Assembly: GCA_903813345.2 (NCBI GenBank)
Contig: CAIIXF020000011.1
Location: 33,908,166 to 33,972,165, forward strand
Direction: 5' to 3'
DNA length: 64,000 nt
From: Owenia fusiformis
Lineage: Eukaryota; Annelida; Polychaeta; Sabellida; Oweniidae
The position numbers and the translations under genes are program-made. Under the pieces are notes generated by a model. The model ran no database searches. It had not been told where the DNA came from and saw nothing but the letters and a program-made list of their open reading frames with translations. Position 1 is the first letter of the stretch, and each line of letters starts with the position of its first letter. Below, piece after piece: positions 1 through 28,679 of the stretch.

Positions 1-300
1 ATTCTATTAGAGGTGTTTCATCACACAAAAAACAAGCAGTTTATTAAGTTTCCTGTAATTTATATAGTAAATTAGATCGTGTTTCATTTTAATGCAAAGC
101 AATAAAATAGTGAAACATCGATGCCATCCTGGGGAAAGTACAATTAGACTTGTAAAGAGGAACACCTCTGTAGGTGGAACACAAATAAACTTTATGTTAA
201 ATGAAACTCTGTAAGTGGAACACCTCCGAAATGGAACACTATATTGAGATACTACAGGTGTTCTATTTACACTGGTTTTACTGTAAATACAAGCACATTT
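1..300. repeat. Right end of AGTAAAACC-type MITE (Tigger/pogo-like family), partial
   Basis: On the minus strand, positions about 200-290 read TACAGTAAAACCAGTG followed by the GAACACCT-type body seen in the other copies in this window (5.0, 6.9, 33.1, 39.9 and 43.3 kb). The other end is not clear in the first 200 bases. Confidence 0.5.
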
Positions 301-344
301 CAAAACAATATCCATTCATACAAACAAAATAGCTTCAAGAATCA

Positions 345-480
345 TACAAGGCATTAACATGTAAAATGTCACTACCTACCATTTGTTACAGATGCCGACC
401 ACCATACACTGTCCACAAAAAATTGGAGACTATTACACCACTTGTGGAGGTGACATAAAAACAAAATCAAATTGTAAATA
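345..480 (+). repeat. Dispersed repeat, CATTTGTTACAGATGCC family, copy 1
   Basis: Contains a stretch reading roughly GGCATTAACATG, AATGTCAC, ACC, CATTTGTTACAGATGCCGACC. Related copies are at 7240-7400, 9900-9990, 14165-14240, 34118-34257 (reverse) and 53790-53895. No coding potential is seen. The nature of the element (SINE or MITE) is undetermined. Confidence 0.6.
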
Positions 481-1259
481 TACAGTGCAGTGTCTAAGAT
501 CCCTGAAATTAGCCATATGGTAGATCTTCAATTTGTTATGTAATAAAAACAAATATTTTTAAAGTTTTGATTTTTGTTTATTGTAATAGATTTTCAGGAA
601 TGATAACCTGACAAAATATTATGGCAAATCTGCCATTTTCAAAACACTGGCGATTATTTCATTTGGGGGATATTTGGTTTTTTTATATTGGTTTTTGACA
701 ATGACTTAAATTGGCAATCTTGTTCAGAAACGAGATTTTGCTATATTACAATTATGAAACTGTTGCAAATTGAACTCATCTATTGTTCTATGTCTTGCAA
801 ATAAAGATAAAGACTACAGGCCCAGAGACAATATCAGCATGTAGAAGAAAATAACATAATAACCGATTTGAATCATGAAAAAAATCATGTATTCTAGCAT
901 ATTTCATTAACTGCCTCGATACACGTGGCTAATGCACATACTTTACTACATGGCTAATCCATAGCCTTTTAGCTCATATGCAGCCCAGGGCTGAGTCATA
1001 ACTTATTTATAAGTTCCAAGGCTAAAATCCATAGCCTCTTTAGTTCATATGTAGCTCTAGCAGCTAAGTTCAAAGGTTAACTCATCATTAGTCCATAAGG
1101 TTTTACAACTTATCTTAAGTTCCGTGGTTTATCTGTATCCTCTACAGCACAGGTTTAACTTCCTTGATACTCCTTGATAAGTCTCACATTCATACATTAG
1201 CAAGTGGAACGTGATTTATAACTTATCAAACACACTCTATATTGTCCATGTAGCTCATG
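481..1259. other. 3' flank of POLR3B, no recognisable feature
   Basis: AT-rich sequence downstream of the POLR3B stop codon. It presumably holds the 3' untranslated region and poly(A) site; AATAAA on the minus strand occurs near 569-575, but its use cannot be judged. Short phrases such as TTAGCTCATATG recur at 968-1045. Confidence 0.3.
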
Positions 1260-18541
<17,282 letters not shown>

Positions 18542-18550
18542 GTCATCAAT

Positions 18551-18860
18551 CTACAATTATATGACAAAAACTGAGAAAGATTTTCAAATTTTGAAAAAAC
18601 TCAGACCGGAAATGCATGAGCTGGTGTATTTTTGTGATACAGATATTCTGTTCCCGATGTATATATGTGTATCAGCAATTATTTGCCAACTACGACCAAT
18701 CATCTGTATATTGCATTGACATATATCATTTAATGATATTTATCTACATCAATATAGGATTTATCACAAATAATCAACTATTTTTTTAAAAATTCATTCA
18801 ATAATCATGGTATCCTTAATTTACCTTACGCCATTTACTTCCGGAAATATTTTTTTAAAT
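18551..18860 (-). promoter_or_regulatory. Possible POLR3B 5' exon and promoter
   Basis: Just upstream of the chosen start codon an in-frame TAG is followed by ATTGATGAC, and the sequence before it reads like a 3' splice site (T-rich run ending TTGTAG, boundary near 18550). Further upstream an ETS-type CCGGAAGT lies at about 18837-18845, close to GGC|GTAAGG, a good 5' splice site (boundary near 18830). A non-coding first exon starting near the ETS site and spliced to 18550 is a reasonable model for a TATA-less housekeeping promoter. This is inference from motifs only; no transcript evidence is available. Confidence 0.35.
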
Positions 18861-19395
18861 TTATCTAAAATTCCGGCAAATATGTCACCAAATGTAGCGA
18901 ATATAGGAAGGAATTAGTCTACCTGAATGGCGTGGTAAGTACATAATTTATTTCTGTTTGTGATAGATTCCATATTCACATTGTATGGTTGGTGTGAAGT
19001 TATGATTGATGATCATAAGAACAAATGTGCTCTCAAAAAATGTTCAATCAAAATAAATCATGAAGATCATTTATTTCTGTTTAGAATAAATGATTCACAT
19101 GGCAAGTATAGTAAGAAAAAATGATTCATTATGAGGTTGTCAATCACAGAGTTATTTTTCTCAGTTGATTACTTGTACAGCCGACCATAAAACTGAAGTC
19201 CATGCTTTTACTGTGATACATTTTGTTTCCCAAATCGATCGATGAAAGCTACTTTTAGGTCTTGTCAGCATCACTCTTTATTTATTTCTCTTATTCTCTG
19301 CCTTGTGTGTAGTCAAATTTTTTTATAGTAAATTCATAGACCAAATTTGTATTACCAAATAAAGGCTGAAATTGAACCTGAACTTTTGGGAACAT
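18861..19395. other. Intergenic stretch upstream of POLR3B, nothing recognisable
   Basis: AT-rich sequence. A plus-strand GAATGGCGTG|GTAAGT near 18922-18937 resembles a start codon next to a donor site, but no continuation can be found. Confidence 0.3.
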
Positions 19396-19558
19396 GTCTT
19401 AGTTATTATCCCAACAAACCAAGTTGTGTAGGGATATAGTAAAGCCCTCCATCTGTCAGTCGGTCTACTCGAATGTCCATCCGGAAGATAACTCGAATAG
19501 TAGAAGACAGATTTTCTTCCTTTTTGATGGAAAGATGGACTTATCCTTGGACTTATAT
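19396..19558 (-). repeat. Fragment of the GGGATAA-tailed repeat family, interrupted by a transposon
   Basis: Begins TTATTATCCCAACAAACCAA and continues into GGGATATAGT, the reverse of the tail at 13470-13510. It is followed directly by the element at 19559-20053. Confidence 0.6.
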
Positions 19559-20053
19559 CACGCCGCCCATGTCAATCTGCGCGCCTACTAGGCACGCAGT
19601 TTGAAACTCTAACATAAACATTTTTCTTGTCAATCTGCGCACCTATATTCACATGTATTTCCCAAATTGCGTGTCTAATATTTCTAAACTGCTTGCCTAT
19701 CCAAGCTTGTTTTGTATTATTAGAAAACGTAAACGTAATCTTATAAAATCTGACGATATAGCAAAATTCCCAAAGCTATATGAAAAACATAATAACATTA
19801 TAAGCATTTCGCCTGCCAGTGTATACACCCTTTAAGATCCATTTGTACAAAGTTTTTGCTAGTATTTGCAATATTCGTATATTTGCCACAGAATGAACGC
19901 ATTAAGCAAGAAAACAATGCAGGATAAATGTCTAAAAAATTATGTTTCAAAATCCATATTCCAACTTGAATGATGCAATGTTGTTAGGCACACAGTTTGT
20001 GATCAAAACAAACTGTGCCTAAGTAGGCGTGCAAGATTGACATGGTTACCGTG
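19559..20053. mobile_element. Transib-like non-autonomous element 1 (TSD TATAT)
   Basis: Left terminus CACGCCGCCCATGTCAATCT; right terminus in reverse CACGGTAACCATGTCAATCT. Identical 5-bp flanks TATAT lie at 19554-19558 and 20054-20058. Subterminal motifs such as CTGCGCGCCTA and AGGCACGCAGTTTG recur inside and are shared with 47470-48706. There is no transposase frame. A 5-bp duplication with CAC-initial ends fits Transib/RAG-type transposons; this family assignment is inference. Confidence 0.8.
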
Positions 20054-20379
20054 TATATTATAAAGCCTAAAATGTATTGTAGCTGCTTCAGATATTACAT
20101 CATATCTATAATTATGTACTGTATATACATCTAGCAATATGCTTTTTATCAGGCAGCATATGTCTGATCTCAATATACTGTTCCAGTAGTATATGTATGT
20201 TGTTAAATATCTTTATCATGGTATAGCTATGATCTTGTAACAGACTTTCATTGCATCCATAAGAGAATGCTTTTATGCAAGGTACATAAGAGCAGAAAAC
20301 ATTATTTTATAGTGCATTATTGTTTTATAATGAACTGAGCTGATCTATTAATGGTGAGAGTGATGTGATGTCACTACAG

Positions 20380-20516
20380 TGGCGGCAATTTTGGTTCTGA
20401 TTTTATAGTAATTTAGGTATAATATAGAAAACTGTAATAGCAATATGTTTTAAATGTAAAAAAAGTTATATAGGACATTAATAATGCTGAAAATGTACAT
20501 ATTTAACCCTTTCACA
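20380..20516 (-). repeat. GGGATAA-tailed family fragment, left of inserted TTAA MITE
   Basis: Reverse of 13160-13270: TAGTAATTTAGGT, AAACTGTAATAGCAATATG, TTTTAAATGTA. It continues after 20794 with GAAACACATGGCAGCCATC. Confidence 0.7.
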
Positions 20517-20794
20517 ATGATATGCTCTATATGGAGCCATATTACGTAATGCCTTTTAGGACGATAGGCTCCTTTTGGCACCATTATTTTTATTTATATA
20601 CATTTAAAAATGACAATATCTCCAGTTCTATTCAGTATTTTTCCATCAAATTTTGACAAGTTGTTGAAATGTGATAATTCTTATCAAAAATTATATGTCA
20701 TGGGGCCTAGATAATTTGAAGTTTTTCCCTAAAACGCTCTTACTTTTCCGTCATCAGGCCAACATTTTCTTCTTATATTCACATAGGGAAAGGG
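20517..20794. mobile_element. TTAA-flanked CCCTTTC MITE (piggyBac-like)
   Basis: TTAA at 20513-20516 and 20795-20798 brackets ends CCCTTTCACAATG and CACATAGGGAAAGGG. The 278-bp body has no coding frame. TTAA duplication plus CCCTTT ends is characteristic of piggyBac. The host repeat is present uninterrupted at about 13127-13165, which shows the empty site. Confidence 0.88.
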
Positions 20795-20799
20795 TTAAG

Positions 20800-21330
20800 A
20801 AACACATGGCAGCCATCTTGAAAAATAGTAGCCTTTACACTGTTTTATGATATTTTGGGCATATATTTGTACTATATTTACATTTATGTGGTAGATTCAT
20901 ATTAGAAAAGAAGAAGTAAGGCTGATGTAGGCAATAAAATATTACAAATTTTATTGAATTATGTAATGTTACATAATAGTTACAATAAAATAATTTTTGG
21001 TTGGGGCAAAAGAAACACATGGCAGCCATCTTGAAAAAAGCCTTTACACTGTTTTATGATATTTTGGGCATATATTTGTACTATATTTACATTTATGTGG
21101 TAGATTCATATTAGAAAAGAAGAAGTAAGGCTGATGTAGGCAATAAAATATTACAAATTTTATTGAATTATGTAATGTTACATAATAGTTACAATAAAAT
21201 AATTTTTGGTTGGGGCATGGGCTTTCAACTAGATGGTTGGGGCAAAAGAAACACATGGCAGCCATCTTGAAAAAAGCCTTTACACTGTTTTATGACATTT
21301 TGGGCATATATTTGTACTATATTTACATTT
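20800..21330. repeat. ~225-bp tandem duplication, two full units and one partial
   Basis: Units beginning GAAACACATGGCAGCCATCT start at about 20800, 21013 and 21248. The body includes TTTACACTGTTTTATGA and GGCTGATGTAGGCAATAAAA. Apparent minus-strand ORFs are duplicates arising from the repeat. Confidence 0.9.
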
Positions 21331-21654
21331 AAATTGCATCCTAAATTTTGATGCAGATAATTTTGAGCTTTTGAGTTTCATATATCAACTTATATGAGCA
21401 AGTTTTGATTTATTAACCTGATGGACCATTGATATGAAATTACACATAGCAATGTTCTGCTAAGTTACTGATTCTACTATAATCTTATCCCTCTTTATAC
21501 TCACCCTTGAACCTTATCAAAGCTGGTGGACAAATGTTACTAATACATACAAACAAATAAGATATCACCTCAATTAAATACTGATATGATGCTTGATAGC
21601 TTTAAAAGTGATAGTCTAGTTATAGAGGTATCTACTATCTAGTGGGGGAGGGGG

Positions 21655-21850
21655 TCACAGGCCCATAGCCAGCTTTTGTCAAGGGGGTTTCATGTTCATG
21701 AAAAAATCCAGGGGGAGTTGGCCCAAAATCACTGGAAGAATGGTTAGAATTGTGAAAAAGTGCATGATTTGAAAGAGCTTTTGGCCTAGGGGGGGGGGGG
21801 TTGCTTGAACCCCCTGACACCCCCCTCCCTCCCCAGGCCTGGTTCATAGA
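21655..21850. repeat. GCCCATAGCCAGC-ended element, copy 2
   Basis: Starts GGCCCATAGCCAGCTTTTGT and is C/G-homopolymer rich towards the other end (GAACCCCCTGACACCCCC). It has the same family ends as 1473-1655. Confidence 0.6.
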
Positions 21851-23460
21851 GACCCCTCCCTGTTACCTGTCTTGAACATTCTACATTATAATCCCCATTG
21901 TATATTTGCTTCCCCCTTTTCTGTCAAGCCATCCATTTAGTTTCCTAAGATGAGATATACAAAATTCAAATCGCAAAAGTCAGTACTGTATGTAGAAAGT
22001 GAATTCATTCAAAAGATTTGCTTTGTTTCAAATACACATCAATGTAGTAATATATTTCGTTTTATTAAGCATATAATATTTTGTAATTAATTCGCAAAAA
22101 TGTGAACAATTCATGAATTGTTCACTTTTACTCTCTGGTTTTGATAACAACATGAAGGTCATAAATATTTGTTAGTAATATGTTAACACATAGTCTGGTT
22201 AAAGCTTCATATTTCTGCTCTTACATTTTTAGTGACAGACTCTAGTGCCTTAACATCACACAAAAATCATAAACTTCAGTATGCTTTATGTCACATGTTA
22301 CTTCTAAAATTAAATTGATTGAAACCTTTATTTATAGCTGGCAGTAAGGAATGTCATTTTTGTCTCATATAAGCATCAGTGTTTGGAAGTTATTATTATT
22401 TTGTTGACATATACCAGATTGCTTCTTGGATTGAGAACAACTAATTTTGTACAAGAAAATTTGTATGTTTGTTGATTTTCAAATGTGGGACTGTTATTGT
22501 TGGGAAAATATACTTATTTCACAAATTGGCTATTAAGTTTTGCTTTAAGTTTTACTTTAGAGTATAAATTTGTATCAATGCATTTGAAATGCAAAAGGGT
22601 ACATAAAGCAAAGTTAAAATATTTTGATAGGTTCGCTGATTTTAATGTACAATTAAATTAAAAGCAACCTCTAACTTGCATCATCATTGCCTTTGCTATA
22701 AAGCTTCCCTAATCTTTTTTATATTTTGCAGTATATTTTCTCCTTGACTGCAATGTTTTTCATATCAATTTCAAAGAAAGACAATGAGAGAAGTGATCTC
22801 CCCAGGACGAGACCAGATTAGACCAACTTGGTCAGTTAAAATCTGCCACCCTTTAGAAATTCTGTTTTTTGCAAAAGCCAAATAAGTTATTTTATTTTAA
22901 ATTTTTTGCAAGCTGTTTTACCTTTAACCTATAAATCAAGCTATCATACTTGTATAATTTCTCGCAACCTTAATTAGATATTTTTGGGTTATTGGACCTA
23001 TTCTTCACTAATTTTACAAGTGTTATTCATCTTAAAATCTGCAGATAACTAGGGAAGATTATTTGGATTATGTACTACTATAAAATAACATATGGTAAAT
23101 TCAGAAATTATACTCATGATAAATGATGGCTGAAGCTACTTTTGTACTGAACAATTTAACACATGCAATTTTGGATGAAATATAATAATTACAGCCGGCT
23201 TGTTTGGCCTCGTAGAATGCATAGGGGCAAAGTACCACCCAATTAAGGACAATTGCTAGCTGACCTCATATTTTCTATCTTATTTATCAACATACTGTTA
23301 TTATAACAGTTTAAGTTTAGCTTTCCTGACATATAACTAAAGATTTATTGATATGTTTTCTGTAAAATTTAATTTGTCCTTAGCTGCCTTTTGCCAAATG
23401 TATTTTTGGAAATACCCCCCTCCCCATCCCCTAAAAAATATTTCCCCACAATTGAGTCCC
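21851..23460. other. Intergenic AT-rich stretch, no feature seen
   Basis: No splice-bounded coding frames, palindromes or tandem repeats of note. Confidence 0.3.
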
Positions 23461-23462
23461 CC

Positions 23463-23641
23463 CTGGGATAATATATATATATAGAGATTATCCTATAGTC
23501 GGTTCAGGATATTGGGTTTATCCCGAGGCCAATATAATATATTTGCCCGAGGGCCGCAGGTCCCGATGGAAATTATATTATATTGGCCAAGGGATAATCC
23601 CAATATCCTGAACCGACTATAGGATAATATGTTTATCCCAT
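23463..23641. mobile_element. Foldback palindrome (GGGATAAT...ATTATCCC type)
   Basis: The inner arms 23487-23540 and 23576-23628 are near-perfect inverted repeats (TATCCTATAGTCGGTTCAGG and its inverse). The outer part adds GGGATAA/TTATCCC. The loop contains CCCGAGGGCCGCAGG. It is a short non-coding foldback element. Confidence 0.75.
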
Positions 23642-23921
23642 ACCAATCTTGGTCATCTGGTTCACATTGTTCAATCGTGGAAATATTTTAGAATATTCAT
23701 GTCCAGTTTTGTTTTCTTGGCTGTGGGCGAATGTTCCTGTTCTCTTAAATATTCCCACATTTATTTTCTCGAATTTTTTGATTGATTAAGTGGATGCTCC
23801 TTCCCTTTTTAAACCATCAAACAGATCCTGATTGTCTGTGTTTTCTCCATTGTCGTTAACAGTCATTACGCGAACGTTACAAATTATGAACAAATATGCG
23901 AGCGGCGATTATGACGTAGCG

Positions 23922-24412
23922 GGCAGATATACTATATCTGCCCGCTCGGAGCGGGACGTAAAGCTATGTATTTCATACTTGAGTGGGTTTGGGGTAGATA
24001 TCACCCGGGAATATATATCATATCTGAGGAGCGGGCAGGATATATTGTATATGTCCCGCTCTAGGCCAAATGCGGGCAGATATAATATATCCATCCCGCT
24101 CCCGGGAATTTTTTCAAAAGTTTAAAAAAGTTTAAAAATTTTAAAAATTTTAATTTCAGAAGTTTAAAATTTTTCAAAAAGTTTAAATGTTGACAATTCT
24201 ATTGTATTGAACTGAAGGAATATTAAGAACATGTTAAATATAAATTGTGCTTTTACAGTATAGGTCTATCTTGTCATTTGAAAAAGGTGGTAAAGGTTAT
24301 ATCTACCCCAAACCCACTCAAGTATTAGATACACCAGTTATGTACGGTCGGTTTTGGATACAGTGTTTATCCAAAACCTCCCAGTACATAACCCTTATAT
24401 CTGCCCGCTGAT
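23922..24412. mobile_element. Foldback element with GCGGGCAGATATA ends
   Basis: The outer arms GCGGGCAGATATA and TATATCTGCCCGC, and the inner arms CTTGAGTGGGTTTGGGGTAG and its inverse (about 23978 and 24303), are nested around a common centre. Several GCGGGAC/GTCCCGC hairpins lie inside. No true gene; short ORFs here are incidental. Confidence 0.7.
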
Positions 24413-25690
24413 GAAAATACAAGTTTTTACAAACCGGCTTTATGTACCTGTAACACGTCCAAGTATGGGAAAAATATATATATTCATGTGCATATATGAT
24501 GTATGTAGTTCAGTTCAATTCAATATACAATGTATTACATCAAATATAAAAATCAAATTGCCCATCAGTGCAGAACCCTTTGTGAGAGTGATAGACTTGA
24601 ATGTCCTACACACTTCTTTGCTGATAAATCTAATAGAACTCTCCGAATCAATAAGAGGCTTTCATCCCTCAAGTTCAATTGCTTCATTAATTTTCAATAA
24701 GTAAACAAATCAGAATCTGTATTGGATCTGGTCTGTATCAACCAAAATCAGTTCCCATATCAGAATAGAACTATTCCCTGGAATTTTCTCAAATTTACGT
24801 TTTTTGTTCTATTTCCAAAGTTGTTTAATAAAAGTTGAAAATGTTGTGTCTGATAAATTAAATTGTACCAATTTATATCACCATCATTGGGTCTTAGGTG
24901 ATGATATATATTTAGCTTTTAAATAAATAATTTCAGAAAAAATATTATGGAATAAATAGGTTACTAGTGTTCGTGATGAAATATGAATTGATGAACTCGA
25001 GAAAATATGATATTGTCCTCGGAAAACATTAAAATGACCTCCCTTGGCCAATATGATATTTTCGTAGGCCAGTTTTCCTTTGGAATAAAATTCATAGTCC
25101 ATCCCTCCCATTGAATAACCTCTATATATTAGTATGAATCTGTGTTGCTTTTTGATTTGTTAACACTAGAGTTCATAAATCAATTAGATCTAGCTAGAGG
25201 ATGGTGTTCTACTGGTGTATGAACTCAGGGTTTATGAATGTGGATCAGATAATTCAAGCATACACGTTTATAAAGTGACTCAATGGATCTCTAGCAAAGT
25301 TTCATACAATTCAGATATAAAGCATTTTGGACTCGGGGTATAAATATATATTTATAACATGTTTATGGGTTTAAAGCATGTAATCACTTCTAAGTATTTT
25401 TTATTCAGTCATTCAAATAACTTATAAACAGCATTTGAACAGAACAACAAAAAATAAATAAAAAATCAAAAGTTTGATATTTTAATAGCTCTTTGATATG
25501 AATATATTTATGAATAGCTTATTTGTCAGTTAGGTTAAAATGGGTGTATACTATATAGTAATATTGTAATCTTCTGACTTGCAGATATATAGGAGGTAAA
25601 TACAAGAGATCAGAGGTTATCATAGCTCCACTACTATATAACTAAGATAAGGTAAGTTATCAATCTGCCATTTATATCTCTTAAAATACA
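24413..25690. other. Intergenic AT-rich stretch, no feature seen
   Basis: Contains only low-complexity AT-rich sequence and a TTCAATTCAATATACA motif (about 24510) that also occurs at 15860. Confidence 0.3.
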
Positions 25691-25699
25691 TGAAGGCAA

Positions 25700-25812
25700 A
25701 TGTACCTCATGACACCCCCTCATTTTAGCATGAGATGGGGCTTAAGGGGAGGGGTACAAACTTCATGACACCCCCCTCATGTTAGCATGATATGGGGCTT
25801 AAGGGAAGGAGG
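25700..25812. repeat. Two-unit tandem duplication (CTCATGACACCCCC...GGGGCTTAAGGG)
   Basis: Two adjacent ~65-bp units with the motifs CATGACACCCCC, TAGCATGA and GGGGCTTAAGGG. Confidence 0.8.
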
Positions 25813-25858
25813 CTTAACAAGACAACATTGGTACTAAGTTTTTGGAGGACTGTCTATT

Positions 25859-28671
25859 CACGGGTAGTATCTAAAGCCCCGCTATGATTTAGAAGTCGCG
25901 AGCAAATACCCGCTGAAATCGCGAGCAATTAAAAGAAAAGAAGGGTTATCTTTTGTTTACTTAAATTGTATGTTATAAAAAGCGTTTTCATTTAATTTTA
26001 CTAAATTATTACATGGTATTGATACTAAAAAGCAACTTCTGCAAAAAAGGATCACGAGCTGATGTTCTGAGTTTTGTTATTCGATAATTGGAGAGAGAAT
26101 GTATCATCTTGAATCTTTATCTATATATTTCTATATTTTATAGCTGAAGAAGGTCATTGTCCTTCAGTTGAAATGGTCATAGTAATATGAAATGAAGGTA
26201 TTGTGAGTTTCACTTCCTAAAGTTTCACGAAAAATTATATATTTCAATTTTAGCATATCCCTTGAGGCCCCGCTTCTACCATGAGCAATAAACTAAAGAT
26301 CCCGCTGAAAACATGAGGAGGCCCCGCTGAAAACATGAGGAGGTCCCGCTGAAATCAGGAGCAAGTGGCTCTCTAAAATGGAGTGAAGACCGATTTGACT
26401 TTGCAAATCTGCCTGTAGCCAACGTAATAAATATATTAATTATTGATACTCTACAGAGCACATATATATCATATATCATTGTCATTGTTATTATCGGTTC
26501 GAGCAACCCCCCCCCCCCTTACCAAAAGCTGGCTACAAGCATGATTCCAATAAAACCATTTCACTTAATGTATTTCGACCTGACTCCATCGAGAAATTTA
26601 CCAAGAGAAGATTTAAATCCATTCCACGACTTTTGACAAGTTTCAAATAACTCGTTCTTCTTTGTATGCAATATATATTTATATTTCACTGAAGTTACAT
26701 TATACTGTAGATCAGTATATTACTACCTTAGAGGATTCAGCACCAATGGCGCACACGTTTGAAAAGGCAATTTATGGATCAACTGCTAGATGTAAGTAAC
26801 AAAGGAGTACATCATCCGATTATGAGTCCGAAATAATAATAATCAAATAATTTCATCATTAACAATTAATAGTAGGTTAAGTTAAACGCACGTGTTACGC
26901 GGAAAACATGATGCAAATATTTGTCATATTCTGCAATAAATATGGCATATTCACTTGCGGTGTATGACAGATTCAGCTGCAGTATATTGCATACCCACTA
27001 AGCAATGAGAACACGATACAGAAGTACGCAATTGTCAATTGCATTGATTGAACAAACGGGTAATCATTGTGTCATTTTCACCTGCGGTATATGACATATT
27101 CGGCAAGTGAGTATGACATATTCTGCAGGTGACTATCAGGTATTCACTGAAATCAATGTATCACATATTCACGGCGGAATATCGCATACTCACCTGCGGA
27201 ATATGCCATAAACTGCAGGTGAGTATGGCATATACTGTATACCCGTATCACAAATACCACGCAACCATAAATGTATGCCATACTCCGCGTAACATCGTAT
27301 GTGTTACGCGGAATATGGCATTATTCATGGTTGCGTGGTATTTGTGATACGGATGTATATGCCATATTCAGCTGTGGTATATGGCGTATTCCGCAGGTGA
27401 GTATGGCATATTCCGTATTGAATATGTGATACCTTGATTTCAGTAAATACCCCATGCTCGCAGAATATGTCATACTCACTTGCAGAATATGCCTTACACC
27501 GCAGGTGAGTATGCCATATACAGCAGGTGAATCTATCATACTCCACAAGTGAATATGCCATATTCATTGTGGAATATGACATATATTTGAATCGTGTTTA
27601 CCGCGTAACAATATGTCCAGGAAAATGGCTTATGCAGGACATACGATTTATATGTCCCGTATCCTCGTTTGAGCGGGACATACGAAAAATATTTTCCCGG
27701 ATATGGAATATATTCCCCGGTTGATATGTCCCTGAAAATTATCAGGTATGGAATACAAATCATCATTATTTTAATAAATAAAAATTGTTAAATGTTATTG
27801 TTAAATTATAAAAGTAGAACCTGAATTATCATGGAGACTTTGTGGTTCTCCTTTCTCTCTAAATTTCATCTTCTTGCAACTTGGGGTGTCTTTGTTTAAT
27901 ACAAGACTCATTACCCTGAACCTCAGGCTTCAATTAAGTTCATTCTTGAAATGATATCCACCTTTCTCCTATACATTTTGATATGGATGCAACTCTTTAA
28001 AATGTTCGACGAAATCTCTGGTGGCTTGAAGTTGGAATGGAAACATTAGAAACCTGGCCCTAGAATGAAACAGTATATATACAGTAATTATTAAAAGTAC
28101 TTAACTTGGTCTTTCGTGTACGTTTATTTGAAGAACCTCAATATTTTATGTAATAGTAATGAGCTTTCCTCGTGATCGAAGCGGGTACTCGTGATATCTG
28201 CTCCTGTTTTCAGCGGGACCTCCTCATGTTTTCAGCGGGGCTTCCTCATAATTTCAGCGGGGCCACTGGCACACCTTCAATGATGTATTTCACCCCCCAC
28301 AGTGGATGTTTTTGAAAACAAACTTATCAATACATACAATGTTGGTCCAATATTCATAATGAGGTATGTATATCGTAGTTCTTGTCTCTATTTTAACCAT
28401 AAAAGTAATATGTTAACAGTAAATTATGCAAACGTGCATATTGACGCCCGTTTCTTCCATGCCAGTAAAAATAGTTATCTTTCATGTCATTGTTTGTGAA
28501 GATATACCTGTTCTGAAAGTATACCTAAAGTATCAAAGAACAGTAATGCGTAGTCTTACCTTTTTGGTCCATATTTCCAGATGAATTAAATAAAAAGGAC
28601 TTTGCTCGTGATTTCAGCGGGAACTTGCTCGCGATCTCTCAATTATAACGGGGCTTTGGATACAACCCGTG
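25859..28671. mobile_element. 2.8-kb palindromic Transib-like element 3 (TSD CTATT)
   Basis: Ends CACGGGTAGTATCTAAAGCC and, in reverse, CACGGGTTGTATCCAAAGCC. Identical 5-bp flanks CTATT lie at 25854-25858 and 28672-28676. Arms mirror each other: CCCGCTGAAATC-GCGAGCAA at 25908-25927 and its inverse at 28604-28630; a cluster of CCCGCTGAAAACATGAGGA motifs at 26270-26360 and its inverse at 28195-28262; and the core 26893-27610 with TGTTACGCGG ends and many GCATATTCACCTGCGG-like units. There is no coding frame. Confidence 0.8.
26893..27610. repeat. Complex palindromic core of 25-30-bp GAATATGCCATA/CCTGCGG units
   Basis: The arms TGTTACGCGGAAAACATGAT at the left and TGTTACGCGGTAAACACGAT read in reverse from the right align over about 100 bp. 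A second hairpin is centred near 27298 (GCGTAACA..TGTTACGC with CACAAATACCACGCAACC and its inverse further out). It forms the middle of the 25859-28671 element. Confidence 0.8.
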
Positions 28672-28679
28672 CTATTGGG

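Noticed and set aside
18915-18940. Plus-strand ATGGCGTG|GTAAGT as first exon of a divergent gene
   Set aside because: No downstream exon could be identified; kept only as a note.
23832-24125. 97-residue ORF with RSERDVKLC and IPLPGIFSKV
   Set aside because: Lies within a foldback element; the minus strand has an overlapping ORF of equal quality, as expected from a palindrome.
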